Assembly: GCA_004151065.3 (NCBI GenBank) | Contig: NWUY0300015032.1 | Coordinates: forward strand, 1-27,573 | Reading direction: 5' to 3' | DNA from: Larix sibirica | Taxonomy: Eukaryota > Streptophyta > Pinopsida > Pinales > Pinaceae | DNA length: 27,573 bases | Shown here: positions 8,692-18,325 of the stretch, piece by piece | Position numbering within the stretch: position 1 is the first letter of the stretch | Layout of the letters: every line of letters begins with the position of its first letter | Translations under genes and position numbers: made by a program | Notes under the pieces: model-generated | What the model saw: the letters and a program-made list of their open reading frames with translations, nothing else | Told to the model about the DNA's origin: nothing | The model's database searches: none

Positions 8692-9399
8692 ATGGCTGAT
8701 AAACCGACAGACGTTGCTTTGGAAGTATACAAAAATTCGATTCTTGGGAAGGCGCTATGGTCGACTTTAGACGATCACGTCATAAGTGGACGACTCCAGC
8801 CCATGGAAGCTCTTGAAATGGTTCAAGCTTTTGGCGTGGTATGTAATGAGTACTTAACTGTGGTTGGATTATAAGTTTTTTTGTAATTAGGGGAATGGGC
8901 AACTCTAAACTGGACTGGTACTGGTGTGAAAATTTGATATGTTGTTGCAGTGTATGTATCAATTTCTCAGTAACCTGGAGGGCGAACATGAGATCACAAT
9001 CCAGGTAAGCAATTCGATTCAGTTGCCTCTAATTTGAACGTTCTCAGAATTTTTTGAATTCAGATAATTGATATAATTTGACAGGGGGATTTGAAAACAT
9101 ACAATTTATTTGACCGTATATGGAAAATTGAGCTGGAAAATGCCAAAATTATGAAGGAGGAGCATTTTAAGGATGTGAAAGGGCCGCTGAGATTCATAGC
9201 AACGCCATACACTGAGAAGGCTGTAAAAGCATCTGACGCTAGTCTTTCAAAACATGACGATTATCGTCATGCTGCCGAAGCAGGTAATGACAAAGATGGT
9301 CAACTTATTCCCGACGTCCCCAAAGACAAGAGATATTTGAAGATGTATGAACGTCCACCGAAGAACACCGAGGCCCCCGAGAGCAGCAGGCCCAAATAA
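8692..9399 (+). CDS. TFIIA-S: TFIIA small (gamma) subunit-like protein, divergent, three exons
   Basis: TFIIA gamma binds the TBP-TATA complex and stabilises it during Pol II initiation. I infer exons 8692-8838, 8951-9004 and 9085-9399. Donors are GTATGT and GTAAGC, acceptors TTGCAG and GACAG, and all junctions are in phase 0, giving 171 residues. Residues 9-49 form the N-terminal helical domain (VYKNSILGKALWSTLDD, then GRLQP). Residues 68-84 carry the beta-barrel motif GDLKTYNLFDRIWKI, matching the family's G-x-L-x-TYRFCDNVW pattern with the Trp kept and the Cys lost. The family is usually about 106-109 residues long. Here a charged tail of about 60 residues, rich in Lys, Asp, Glu and Pro, follows the core. 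An AATAAA overlaps the stop codon. The start is the first ATG after the TATA box. It is probably a divergent paralogue rather than the main housekeeping copy. The frame shows no defects. Confidence 0.85.
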
Positions 9400-9660
9400 A
9401 GGCAAAAATAATAACAATGATAATAGCAACTGACTGAAATGTTGGTGAAATCAAATTCAATATCAAACGTTCTTTACCATCCATGGTCATTCTCAGACAA
9501 TATTCCTCAACGTTCATGGTTCTTCTTTGTAACCGTTTTAGTTTATTTGTGATTAAATATAAATGACTTCTTAATCATATCATAACGGACTTGCACTTTA
9601 CTAAAATCATTTCACCAAATATTTTCTGGATAAGAAATAATGGATCCATCATCTAGTGTA

Positions 9661-9890
9661 CACTAAGTGTTTGTGTGTGATTACTACAATCCTTTTTTTT
9701 GGTCTGTCATTCATATGGCAATGATGCTTCACACACAGCTTCATTGTATGTGTGTGATTACTACAATCCTTTGCACTAAGTGTTTGTGTGTGATTACTAC
9801 AATCCTTTTTTTTTGTCTGTCACTCATATTGCAATGATACTTCACATACAGCTTCAATGTATGTGTGTGATTACTACAATTCTTTTTTTT
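9661..9890. repeat. Minisatellite downstream of the TFIIA-like gene, about 113-bp unit
   Basis: About two units begin with CACTAAGTGTTTGTGTGTGA (9661 and 9774). The inner motif GTGTGTGATTACTACAAT occurs four times, followed by poly-T in several cases. It sits in or just beyond the 3' untranslated region. Confidence 0.9.
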
Positions 9891-10341
9891 CTTTTATATG
9901 GCAATGGCAATGATGCTTTAGGGTTTTATGTTGATGGTAATGATGATATTAATAAATAATATATTTGTATAGTATATGCAACTATGATATTTTACTTGTT
10001 ATATGATATTTATAATAAAAACTCACATTGCATTTATTTGGACCATGATATTTATAAAACAAATCTTATTATAAATGCATAAGTTGGATGACAAATGTTA
10101 TATGAGATGACATTTTATTTACTTACAAATGTTATATGATATGACATTTTATTTACTTACTCAGTGATATTTTTGAAACAAATCTTAAGTTTAATGACAA
10201 ATATTATATGATCATGTGTGTGATTATTACAAATTTGTTATAATTTGGTGGTTCTCTTTTTTTCTCATAATTTTGAGATTCGTGATTTAATCTTTTATAC
10301 TTCTAAAAACAACGATTAAAATGCAAATAAAGCTAAAATAG

Positions 10342-11720
10342 GGATTGATGTTCAACTTCTTGTTGTGTGGGGATGGGAAAAAATCACCTTGTTAAATGGG
10401 AAAAAATCTTGATGCTAAAACATATGGGTGGATGGGACATTGTGAATTTGGATTGGTTTTCTAATCCTTTGAGAATGAAAAGCATGTTGGGGGGGGGCCT
10501 TTTTGGAAAGGAACTATGGGCAAGGTTTTGCATGGCAAATACATAAAGGGCCATGTTATAAAATGGATAACAAATACATGGATATATGAAAGAAATTCTT
10601 CAAATTTTTGGTTAGGTTTCTTAAAATCTTTTAGATGGATTAGTAGTAAGAAATCCATGGATATATGTAAGAAAATTCTTCAAATTTTTGGTTAGGTTTC
10701 TTAAAATCTTTCACATGGATTAGTAGTAAGATTGCTTGGAAGGTTGGTACAGGTAAAAATATTCAAATTGGCATAGATCCAATTGTAGGTTTTCAAGAAG
10801 GCGATAATTTATGTGCAGATATTTTGGAATATTTGTCTCGGATTGGTTATACCACTCGATGAAACCTTGTTGGTTGAGTCATATATGATCATATTGGTAT
10901 TCGGTAGTTGGTTTGGGTATAAACAACACTTGGTATTAGATTGGGAGAATTATATTGCAAATCTAAATATCGAGGGAATAAGACTCACCAACCGAGAAGA
11001 TAAGATTGTTTGGACATGAGACAATGAAACATGCCAGGTTTTTAAAAAGGAACCATATTGTGTTATTGCGGCTAATGATACATATATGGTTCCAAAATGG
11101 TGGTTTGTAAAAAGTTGGAAGTGGAAAATTAGGAGATGTGGAAAATTAGAAATGTGGCCATATTTGAAGAGAGAGAGCATAATCTATCTAATGGTATTGT
11201 TAGAACTTTAAATTATTACAAAGAATCTTTTCTGCTTCAAGGAAAGTTATGAAGACGTGAATGATCGAGTATCTTCCTCTTCATAATGGGGTTTATGGTT
11301 TCTTTTGTGGCGCTACAAATGGAGGATTGTGTGTTGTTCGTATTCATTTAAAATTTTAATAGTAAACATCATTTTAAACCCAAGCTTAATTGTGTATGTG
11401 GAACAAATACTAAGGTAGAGCTTCTTCCACTCTAGTGTTTGATTAAATTTGTTACATTTTTGGGCATATATTCTATTAAAATATATGGTGACTCTTTGAC
11501 TATTGTTAATTGGGCCAAGAATAAATTTTACCTACAAGCCATTGCTCTTCAACAATGGTGTATGGGAATTGTGAAGCTTCTAGAATGCTTTCATGATTGA
11601 GAAATCCCTCATATTTTTAGGGATAAAAATGTCACTGCAAACAGTTTATCTAAGGAGGCTTTGAAGGTGTAGGAAGGTTTTCTACACTTGAAGAATACAT
11701 TGAAGATAAGCTGGAACTTG
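10342..11720 (+). pseudogene. LINE fragment: region after the RT, zf-RVT-like domain and RNase H (copy 1)
   Basis: The sequence reads in shifting plus frames as the C-terminal half of a plant L1-type ORF2. In order it has HLVKWEKI and GGWDIVNLDWFSNPLRMKS (about 10375-10470), the motif IAWKVGTGKNIQIGIDP typical of the region before the zf-RVT domain (about 10732-10780), and an RNase H of the RVT_3 type with IYGDSLTIVNW (about 11480-11510) and HIFRDKNVTANSLSKEAL (about 11608-11665). Several stops and frameshifts interrupt it, so it is dead. The 5' part of the element is absent. No poly-A tail or target duplication could be defined. It lies in the same orientation as the upstream TFIIA-like gene. 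Confidence 0.85.
10577..10730. repeat. 80-bp internal tandem duplication in the LINE fragment
   Basis: Bases 10577-10650 and 10656-10730 share ATTCTTCAAATTTTTGGTTA and GGATTAGTAGTAAG at a spacing of 79-80. The duplicate repeats the LINE segment for NFWLGFLKSF and adds to its frame damage. The same pair lies at 13394-13547 in the second large copy. Confidence 0.9.
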
Positions 11721-11969
11721 GGGGTTCTACTACTTTTTTCTCTTAATCTGCTTTGATGTAAATTTGACTATGAAGACCGATGTGTTTTGTTCTTCCTTCA
11801 CTTTTTTCTATTGTTGTTCCTATTGGATGGTTGTGGTGTGTATGGTGTCGAGCTTTTAAGGTTGCCTGTTTTTTCTAGAGTCAGTTTTTGGACTTTTTTA
11901 TGATACATAATTTAATATTGTATTTTTTGTTTTTTAATTATGTTTTGTAATGTAAGCATTAAATGGGAG

Positions 11970-12001
11970 TGTTAGAGATAATGCTTTCATTAATGCATGT
12001 A
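11970..12001 (+). mobile_element. First 32 bases of the copia-like LTR, cut at the N junction
   Basis: The TGTTAGAGATAATG start of the LTR described at 14787 appears here and stops at the N. The break inside the LTR marks the end of the first repeat copy. Confidence 0.6.
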
Positions 12002-12002
12002 N
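12002..12002. other. Single ambiguous base (N) at the repeat junction
   Basis: The only undetermined base in the window separates the end of copy 1 from the start of copy 2. A lone N exactly at such a junction is typical of a contig join. Confidence 0.95.
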
Positions 12003-12216
12003 GCTGAGATTCATAGCAACGCCATACACTGAGAAGGCTGTAAAAGCATCTGACGCTAGTCTTTCAAAACATGACGATTATCGTCATGCTGCCGAAGCAG
12101 GTAATGACAAAGATGGTCAACTTATTCCCGACGTCCCCAAAGACAAGAGATATTTGAAGATGTATGAACGTCCACCGAAGAACACCGAGGCCCCCGAGAG
12201 CAGCAGGCCCAAATAA
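12003..12216 (+). pseudogene. Repeated 3' part of TFIIA-like exon 3
   Basis: The last 214 bases of exon 3, coding for about 70 C-terminal residues and the stop, are repeated exactly. The copy has no promoter, start codon or upstream exons. If the large repeat is an assembly artefact, this copy does not exist in the genome. If the repeat is real, it is a truncated pseudogene fragment. Confidence 0.9.
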
Positions 12217-12477
12217 AGGCAAAAATAATAACAATGATAATAGCAACTGACTGAAATGTTGGTGAAATCAAATTCAATATCAAACGTTCTTTACCATCCA
12301 TGGTCATTCTCAGACAATATTCCTCAACGTTCATGGTTCTTCTTTGTAACCGTTTTAGTTTATTTGTGATTAAATATAAATGACTTCTTAATCATATCAT
12401 AACGGACTTGCACTTTACTAAAATCATTTCACCAAATATTTTCTGGATAAGAAATAATGGATCCATCATCTAGTGTA

Positions 12478-12707
12478 CACTAAGTGTTTGTGTGTGATTA
12501 CTACAATCCTTTTTTTTGGTCTGTCATTCATATGGCAATGATGCTTCACACACAGCTTCATTGTATGTGTGTGATTACTACAATCCTTTGCACTAAGTGT
12601 TTGTGTGTGATTACTACAATCCTTTTTTTTTGTCTGTCACTCATATTGCAATGATACTTCACATACAGCTTCAATGTATGTGTGTGATTATTACAATTCT
12701 TTTTTTT
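12478..12707. repeat. Minisatellite, second copy
   Basis: This is the counterpart of 9661-9890 with one substitution (T at 12691). The poly-T run lengths are preserved, which is unusual for slippage-prone repeats in two independently evolving copies. Confidence 0.9.
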
Positions 12708-13158
12708 CTTTTATATGGCAATGGCAATGATGCTTTAGGGTTTTATGTTGATGGTAATGATGATATTAATAAATAATATATTTGTATAGTATATGCAACT
12801 ATGATATTTTACTTGTTATATGATATTTATAATAAAAACTCACATTGCATTTATTTGGACCATGATATTTATAAAACAAATCTTATTATAAATGCATAAG
12901 TTGGATGACAAATGTTATATGAGATGACATTTTATTTACTTACAAATGTTATATGATATGACATTTTATTTACTTACTCAGTGATATTTTTGAAACAAAT
13001 CTTAAGTTTAATGACAAATATTATATGATCATGTGTGTGATTATTACAAATTTGTTATAATTTGGTGGTTCTTTTTTTTTCTCATAATTTTGAGGATTGT
13101 GATTTAATCTTTTATACTTCTAAAAACAACGATTAAAATGCAAATAAAGCTAAAATAG

Positions 13159-14537
13159 GGATTGATGTTCAACTTCTTGTTGTGTGGGGATGGGAAAAAA
13201 TCACCTTGTTAAATGGGAAAAAATCTTGATGCTAAAACATATGGGTGGATGGGACATTGTGAATTTGGATTGGTTTTCTAATCCTTTGAGAATGAAAAGC
13301 ATGTTGGGGGGGGGCCTTTTTGGAAAGGAACTATGGGCAAGGTTTTGCATGGCAAATACATAAAGGGCCATGTTATAAAATGGATAACAAATACATGGAT
13401 ATATGAAAGAAATTCTTCAAATTTTTGGTTAGGTTTCTTAAAATCTTTTAGATGGATTAGTAGTAAGAAATCCATGGATATATGTAAGAAAATTCTTCAA
13501 ATTTTTGGTTAGGTTTCTTAAAATCTTTCACATGGATTAGTAGTAAGATTGCTTGGAAGGTTGGTACAGGTAAAAATATTCAAATTGGCATAGATCCAAT
13601 TGTAGGTTTTCAAGAAGGCGATAATTTATGTGCAGATATTTTGGAATATTTGTCTCGGATTGGTTATACCACTCGATGAAACCTTGTTGGTTGAGTCATA
13701 TATGATCATATTGGTATTCGGTAGTTGGTTTGGGTATAAACAACACTTGGTATTAGATTGGGAGAATTATATTGCAAATCTAAATATCGAGGGAATAAGA
13801 CTCACCAACCGAGAAGATAAGATTGTTTGGACATGAGACAATGAAACATGCCAGGTTTTTAAAAAGGAACCATATTGTGTTATTGCGGCTAATGATACAT
13901 ATATGGTTCCAAAATGGTGGTTTGTAAAAAGTTGGAAGTGGAAAATTAGGAGATGTGGAAAATTAGAAATGTGGCCATATTTGAAGAGAGAGAGCATAAT
14001 CTATCTAATGGTATTGTTAGAACTTTAAATTATTACAAAGAATCTTTTCTGCTTCAAGGAAAGTTATGAAGACGTGAATGATCGAGTATCTTCCTCTTCA
14101 TAATGGGGTTTATGGTTTCTTTTGTGGCGCTACAAATGGAGGATTGTGTGTTGTTCGTATTCATTTAAAATTTTAATAGTAAACATCATTTTAAACCCAA
14201 GCTTAATTGTGTATGTGGAACAAATACTAAGGTAGAGCTTCTTCCACTCTAGTGTTTGATTAAATTTGTTACATTTTTGGGCATATATTCTATTAAAATA
14301 TATGGTGACTCTTTGACTATTGTTAATTGGGCCAAGAATAAATTTTACCTACAAGCCATTGCTCTTCAACAATGGTGTATGGGAATTGTGAAGCTTCTAG
14401 AATGCTTTCATGATTGAGAAATCCCTCATATTTTTAGGGATAAAAATGTCACTGCAAACAGTTTATCTAAGGAGGCTTTGAAGGTGTAGGAAGGTTTTCT
14501 ACACTTGAAGAATACATTGAAGATAAGCTGGAACTTG
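13159..14537 (+). pseudogene. LINE fragment, second copy
   Basis: This is the counterpart of the LINE remnant at 10342-11720, with the same stops, frameshifts and 80-bp internal duplication. I saw no differences in this part. Confidence 0.85.
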
Positions 14538-14786
14538 GGGGTTCTACTACTTTTTTCTCTTAATCTGCTTTGATGTAAATTTGACTATGAAGACCGATGT
14601 GTTTTGTTCTTCCTTCACTTTTTTCTATTGTTGTTCCTATTGGATGGTTGTGGTGTGTATGGTGTCGAGCTTTTAAGGTTGCCTGTTTTTTCTAGAGTCA
14701 GTTTTTGGACTTTTTTATGATACATAATTTAATATTGTATTTTTTGTTTTTTAATTATGTTTTGTAATGTAAGCATTAAATGGGAG

Positions 14787-15012
14787 TGTTAGAGATAATG
14801 CTTTCATTAATGCATGTAGATTTGGTTTGAGATTTGTTAGGGTTGTTGGAGATTGTTGAGATATTCTCTCAACCTATATTTCCAAGATTGGAATAAGTTA
14901 GATCCGATAACGCTTATATAAGTGTGTTGTATTTAGGTTTGAAAGTAATATGCAAATATTGTTTTGTGTCAATTATCTGTGTAATGGCTACTCTTTCAAA
15001 TTCTAAGTAACA
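14787..15012 (+). mobile_element. Putative copia-like LTR or short LTR relic
   Basis: The segment begins TGTTAGAGAT directly after a purine-rich AAATGGGAG, the usual polypurine tract plus LTR start of Ty1/copia elements. It ends CTAAGTAACA, giving matching TGTTA/TAACA termini. A TATA-like ACGCTTATATAAG lies in the middle (about 14909-14921). No flanking target duplication was found and no copia protein lies upstream, so it may be the 3' end of a lost element or a chance match. Confidence 0.45.
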
Positions 15013-16140
15013 TGCCTATGGTATGAGCACATGTTTATGTGTGTCCGTATAAGTGACTTATGTTACATACACTATGGTATGTGAATACTTTTTATATGTG
15101 TTATATATGGTTAGGGAAAAGACTTAAGGTCTTGACTTTGCACATGTAGTAAGCATTAATTATGTAAATCCAAGAAAACTATGGAGATTTCAAATATTAT
15201 GAGTATTTGGGTGATGTGACATAAACCTTTACAAACGATCTCCTTGGGTATTTTATGAATTCTATGGATATGTGATGCCACTTGGCTACCAAAGTACCAA
15301 CCTTAATACCCCATTGTGAATGTCAATTGGGCATGCTAGTTCATTGAGCATTGGAAACCATTATGGGTCTTGTTATGGAGGTTTTTGCAAATCTAGTTTC
15401 AATGGATAATGCTATGGCTTGTCATTTCAATAATTGGCCTCTATGCTCTCAATAAACTCTTTTTAGTATGCTCATGGGATTTGGAGGGTAAAATGTTGGC
15501 TCAAATCTATATCATGTTCCTGAGTGCATGTGGTTATGGTGGAACCATATTCCTTTCTACTCATTGTGTGAGACTCTTGCCAATGCAATAGACGGTTGAA
15601 GACTATATGATAATTTGAGTTTCCAAGGTATCTGTGTTAGGTGGATGTGACCAACATTGGAGGTATTTGTCCATGAACTTGTTCTTTTGTTCATGCGGGT
15701 GTAAGAAGTTGCTTCCCAAAATCATTACAATAGGAACACATGGTAGATGAAAATCGTAGAAACATGTATGCACTCTAGAAGTGCCTATGTGTTTTCATTT
15801 GAGTTGCTTTGGACCTTTCCAAATATTTTTGCATGCCCCATGCATGCCTCAATATCACTTCCTCTTCACATACTATGTTATAAAAGTGCATGCACATTTA
15901 TGAAAGAAAGCATATGTTCATTCCTGCACACGCCACACACGTTCCTCTGTGTTAAGACAAATTGGTGTGGAAACCCCATACACATATGTACCAACCATCA
16001 ACACTCATTCCCCATTAACCTGTACAACACAGGAAACAACACCCTTCTCTGAGCTAATAGTCCTTCAAGTGCTTTTCAATTTCCTTCCAGTGCTTGAGCA
16101 CATGTCGGCCAAAAATTATTTGTAATAGGACTCTAAGGAT
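15013..16140. other. Stretch with no supported gene
   Basis: Plus-strand frames of 60 and 101 codons (15409-15591 and 15747-16052) resemble nothing known and have no gene signals. The second is cysteine-rich only because of its TGC/TGT-rich DNA. I see no element ends here. Confidence 0.55.
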
Positions 16141-16866
16141 CACAACATGCAGGCCAAGATTCCCTAATAAGGTTTCACTAACCTATTACACAAGTTTCAG
16201 GGCGATTTGGCATGTTCTAGGGACTCCATGATAGCTCCACAACAAAAACCAATATTTTCCTCCTCAATTTAATACAATCATATCATGAAGATACTCACTT
16301 TTCCTCATTTGCACACATTCCACCCAAGAGAATGGTCACAACATCCAACTAGGGATCAAACTTTTCCCAACTTGAAACAAGGTCGCATTTACCTATTTGT
16401 ACCAACTGCAGGTGGTAAAGCCATTTTGGGTTTCCGCTTAGAACTCCTTGGACAGGGAAATGATGATTTGACTTCCTAGTTTTCCCAAAATTCTCTTCCC
16501 TTTATCCTCAATATTCCCTGAACTGAAGTTGAACTCCCCCATTGAACTGAATTCCCATATTTTATTTGCATGAGTGAAACTTGACACTTGGCACCTAAGG
16601 GGACCTCTTGTTAATCCCAAATTAGCATAATTAAGTAGGGAAACTAACATTGGCATAATTTAATCAACAAATCTTAGTTTATTTGTCTTCCTATGTTTAA
16701 GGTAAATCCAAACACTTTGAGTAGGGTCCCTTTTTCCCCTTGGTCTTTTCTCACCCCCACCACTTGTGGACTCATATCCCCCTATCTTTTTTCATCCAAT
16801 GCTTTCCTGCAACCACTTGGGAATTTTTATTAATACACATAACATAAAACAACATAAAAATATCTA
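16141..16866 (-). mobile_element. Partial Ty3/gypsy LTR, inverted relative to the copy at 22.6 kb
   Basis: Read on the minus strand, this segment aligns with the first about 700 bases of the 5' LTR at 22624-23330. Shared blocks include TTATGTGTATTAATAAAAAT, GAGTCCACAAGTGG, TTAGTTTCCCTACTT, CATGCAAATAAAATATGGGA, TTTCCCTGTCCAAGGA and GTTGGATGTTGTGACCATT. Divergence is considerable, with many substitutions and small gaps. The last about 350 bases of the LTR, next to the primer site, are missing. It abuts the LINE at 16868, so it is either an insertion into the LINE or a rearrangement boundary. Confidence 0.85.
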
Positions 16867-16867
16867 G

Positions 16868-17660
16868 GAATAGATAATATTTCCTATTTAGCCATTTGAA
16901 TTTTATGATTGTCAACATTTTCCAGGCCATAAGAATATGAAACTTAACCTCTTGATCCTATGTAAAATAGTTTTTGGTACATGTGCTAGAGACAACCAAT
17001 ATACAAGAATTCCAAAAGACAACTTTGAGCAGTGTTAGTCTCCCACCAATAGAGAGTATAATATGAAAGCGCAATGATTTATCTTTCTCTCAAAATTTTC
17101 CACCAACCAATACCAATCTTTTGTTCTATATCCTACACGCTTCAAGAAATAACCCAGATATTTGAGGCCAAAATATAATTCTTGTATATTGAAAGGCATG
17201 AAAGAGGCAATCCCCTAAATGATGTTGTTCTCCACATTATGAATATAGAAACTGGATTTTTTCATGCTCACCTCCATCCCCGTAGTTGCACAGAATATTT
17301 TGAAGATCTCATAAAAAAAAATTTACCCGTCCACTGTACCCTTGCCAAATAGCATAATATCATCAACAAAAAGTAAATATGTTATGAACACAGATGCAAA
17401 GAGCATCAATATTCTTCAAATTAATTGAATGCATAACTTATTGTGTAATGCCGATAGCATCTGAAATATGTTTGTCCTCCAAACAACCAAATTGTTCTCT
17501 AGACATCATTCTAGAGAGGACGTGCTTTATTCTTAAAGATATAATTTTCGTGATCAACTTATAAGCTGAATTACAAAGGGAAATTGCTCTGAAATCACTG
17601 AAAGATTCTGGATTATTTCATTTTGGGATGAGTGTTAAGAAAGTAGAATTTAATGCACCT
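16868..17660 (-). pseudogene. LINE ORF2: reverse transcriptase region, decayed
   Basis: Read on the minus strand from 17660, shifting frames give FLTLIPKRNNPESFSDFRAI and SLCNSAYKLITKI. Then come EQFG (about 17520-17500), LLFVDDIMLFGKGTVDG (about 17373-17323), and LGYFLK with KDWYWLV (about 17165-17120). This is the order of motifs in plant L1-type reverse transcriptases. The FVDD catalytic box is intact. The palm segment between MHSINLKN and YLLFVDD, which in the family carries the first catalytic Asp and the RQGxPLSP motif, is missing: only about 10-20 residues remain where about 90 are expected. Stops and frameshifts are frequent. The element ends at an inverted LTR. Confidence 0.85.
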
Positions 17661-18325
17661 GAAACAAAACCCTCTTGCATAGAGTACTTCACCATAGATA
17701 AAATTTATTTACCTATTTCATCAAAGAAGGAAAGCAATAGTTCTGCAGTCCATCCAGTGGACCATGACTCTTATCTTTTGCAAATTGTGTTAAAGCAACT
17801 TCCACTTCATCCATATTAACCTGTTTTCCAATGTATTCACCCTCCTCTAGCTCAAAGAATGCAGGAATATGTCTAAGAAATTTTAGCTGAGCCTCAATCT
17901 GACAATTACCAGGATCTTTAAAGGAGTCACAAAAGTAATATTTTTCCAAGTATTTAAGGTCCTTTTGATTTTTTATCATATTGGACCATTATTATCTGGC
18001 ATTTCCCAAATAGTATTATGGTTCCTCCTATATGATGCTTAATTATGGAAAAATCTAGTATTATTGTCCCCAAGTGACATCCACAGAGCACCACTCTTAA
18101 GACACCATTCAATTTCCTCATGTTTTAGAAGTAGTGATTTTTTTGTTCTCTAACTCTTTAAGGGAAAGCTTGTCAGCATCACTAAAAGTAAGGTCCTCAT
18201 AACTAGACAGGATAGCGTGCATTTGATCCTCAATTAGTAAAGATTCTGCTTAGTTCTTCAATTTTTGGTTATTTTCCCAAACTACCACATCCCTTTTTAA
18301 GCACTTTAGCTTCCAAACCATCCTA
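17661..18325 (-). pseudogene. LINE ORF2: linker between endonuclease and RT
   Basis: On the minus strand this part reads as the conserved linker of plant LINEs. It has ALWMSLGDNNTRFFHN (about 18095-18045), NHNTIWEMPDNNGPI (about 18020-17980), and the frame 17979-17713 with VNMDEVEVALTQF and SHGPLDG, the counterpart of the SPGPDG box before the RT. Stops at several points and a lost frame after 17713 show that it is not functional. Confidence 0.8.

Larger units (their letters stand above)
9186..12001. repeat. 2816-bp direct repeat, copy 1
   Basis: This copy starts inside the third exon of the TFIIA-like gene and ends at 12001, directly before the N at 12002. Copy 2 (12003-14818) aligns at a constant offset of 2817 with no insertion or deletion. 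I counted five substitutions (9874, 10256, 10278, 10279, 10281). The constant offset and the N at the junction favour an unmerged contig overlap over a biological duplication. Confidence 0.97.
12003..14818. repeat. 2816-bp direct repeat, copy 2
   Basis: It matches 9186-12001 at offset 2817 with five substitutions seen: 12691 T, 13073 T, 13095 G, 13096 A, 13098 T. Unlike copy 1, it runs on into the rest of the copia-like LTR, as expected if this copy starts a new contig. Confidence 0.97.

Noticed and set aside
15252-15320. Faint likeness of FYEFYGYVMPLGYQSTNL to the RT box YEF-VMPFGLTNAP
   Set aside because: Only a few residues match, with gaps, and no neighbouring RT motif is visible. Chance is likely.
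15747-16052. 101-codon cysteine-rich open frame, possibly a secreted peptide
   Set aside because: There is no signal peptide, no regular Cys spacing and no gene signals. Its composition follows the TGC/TGT-rich DNA.
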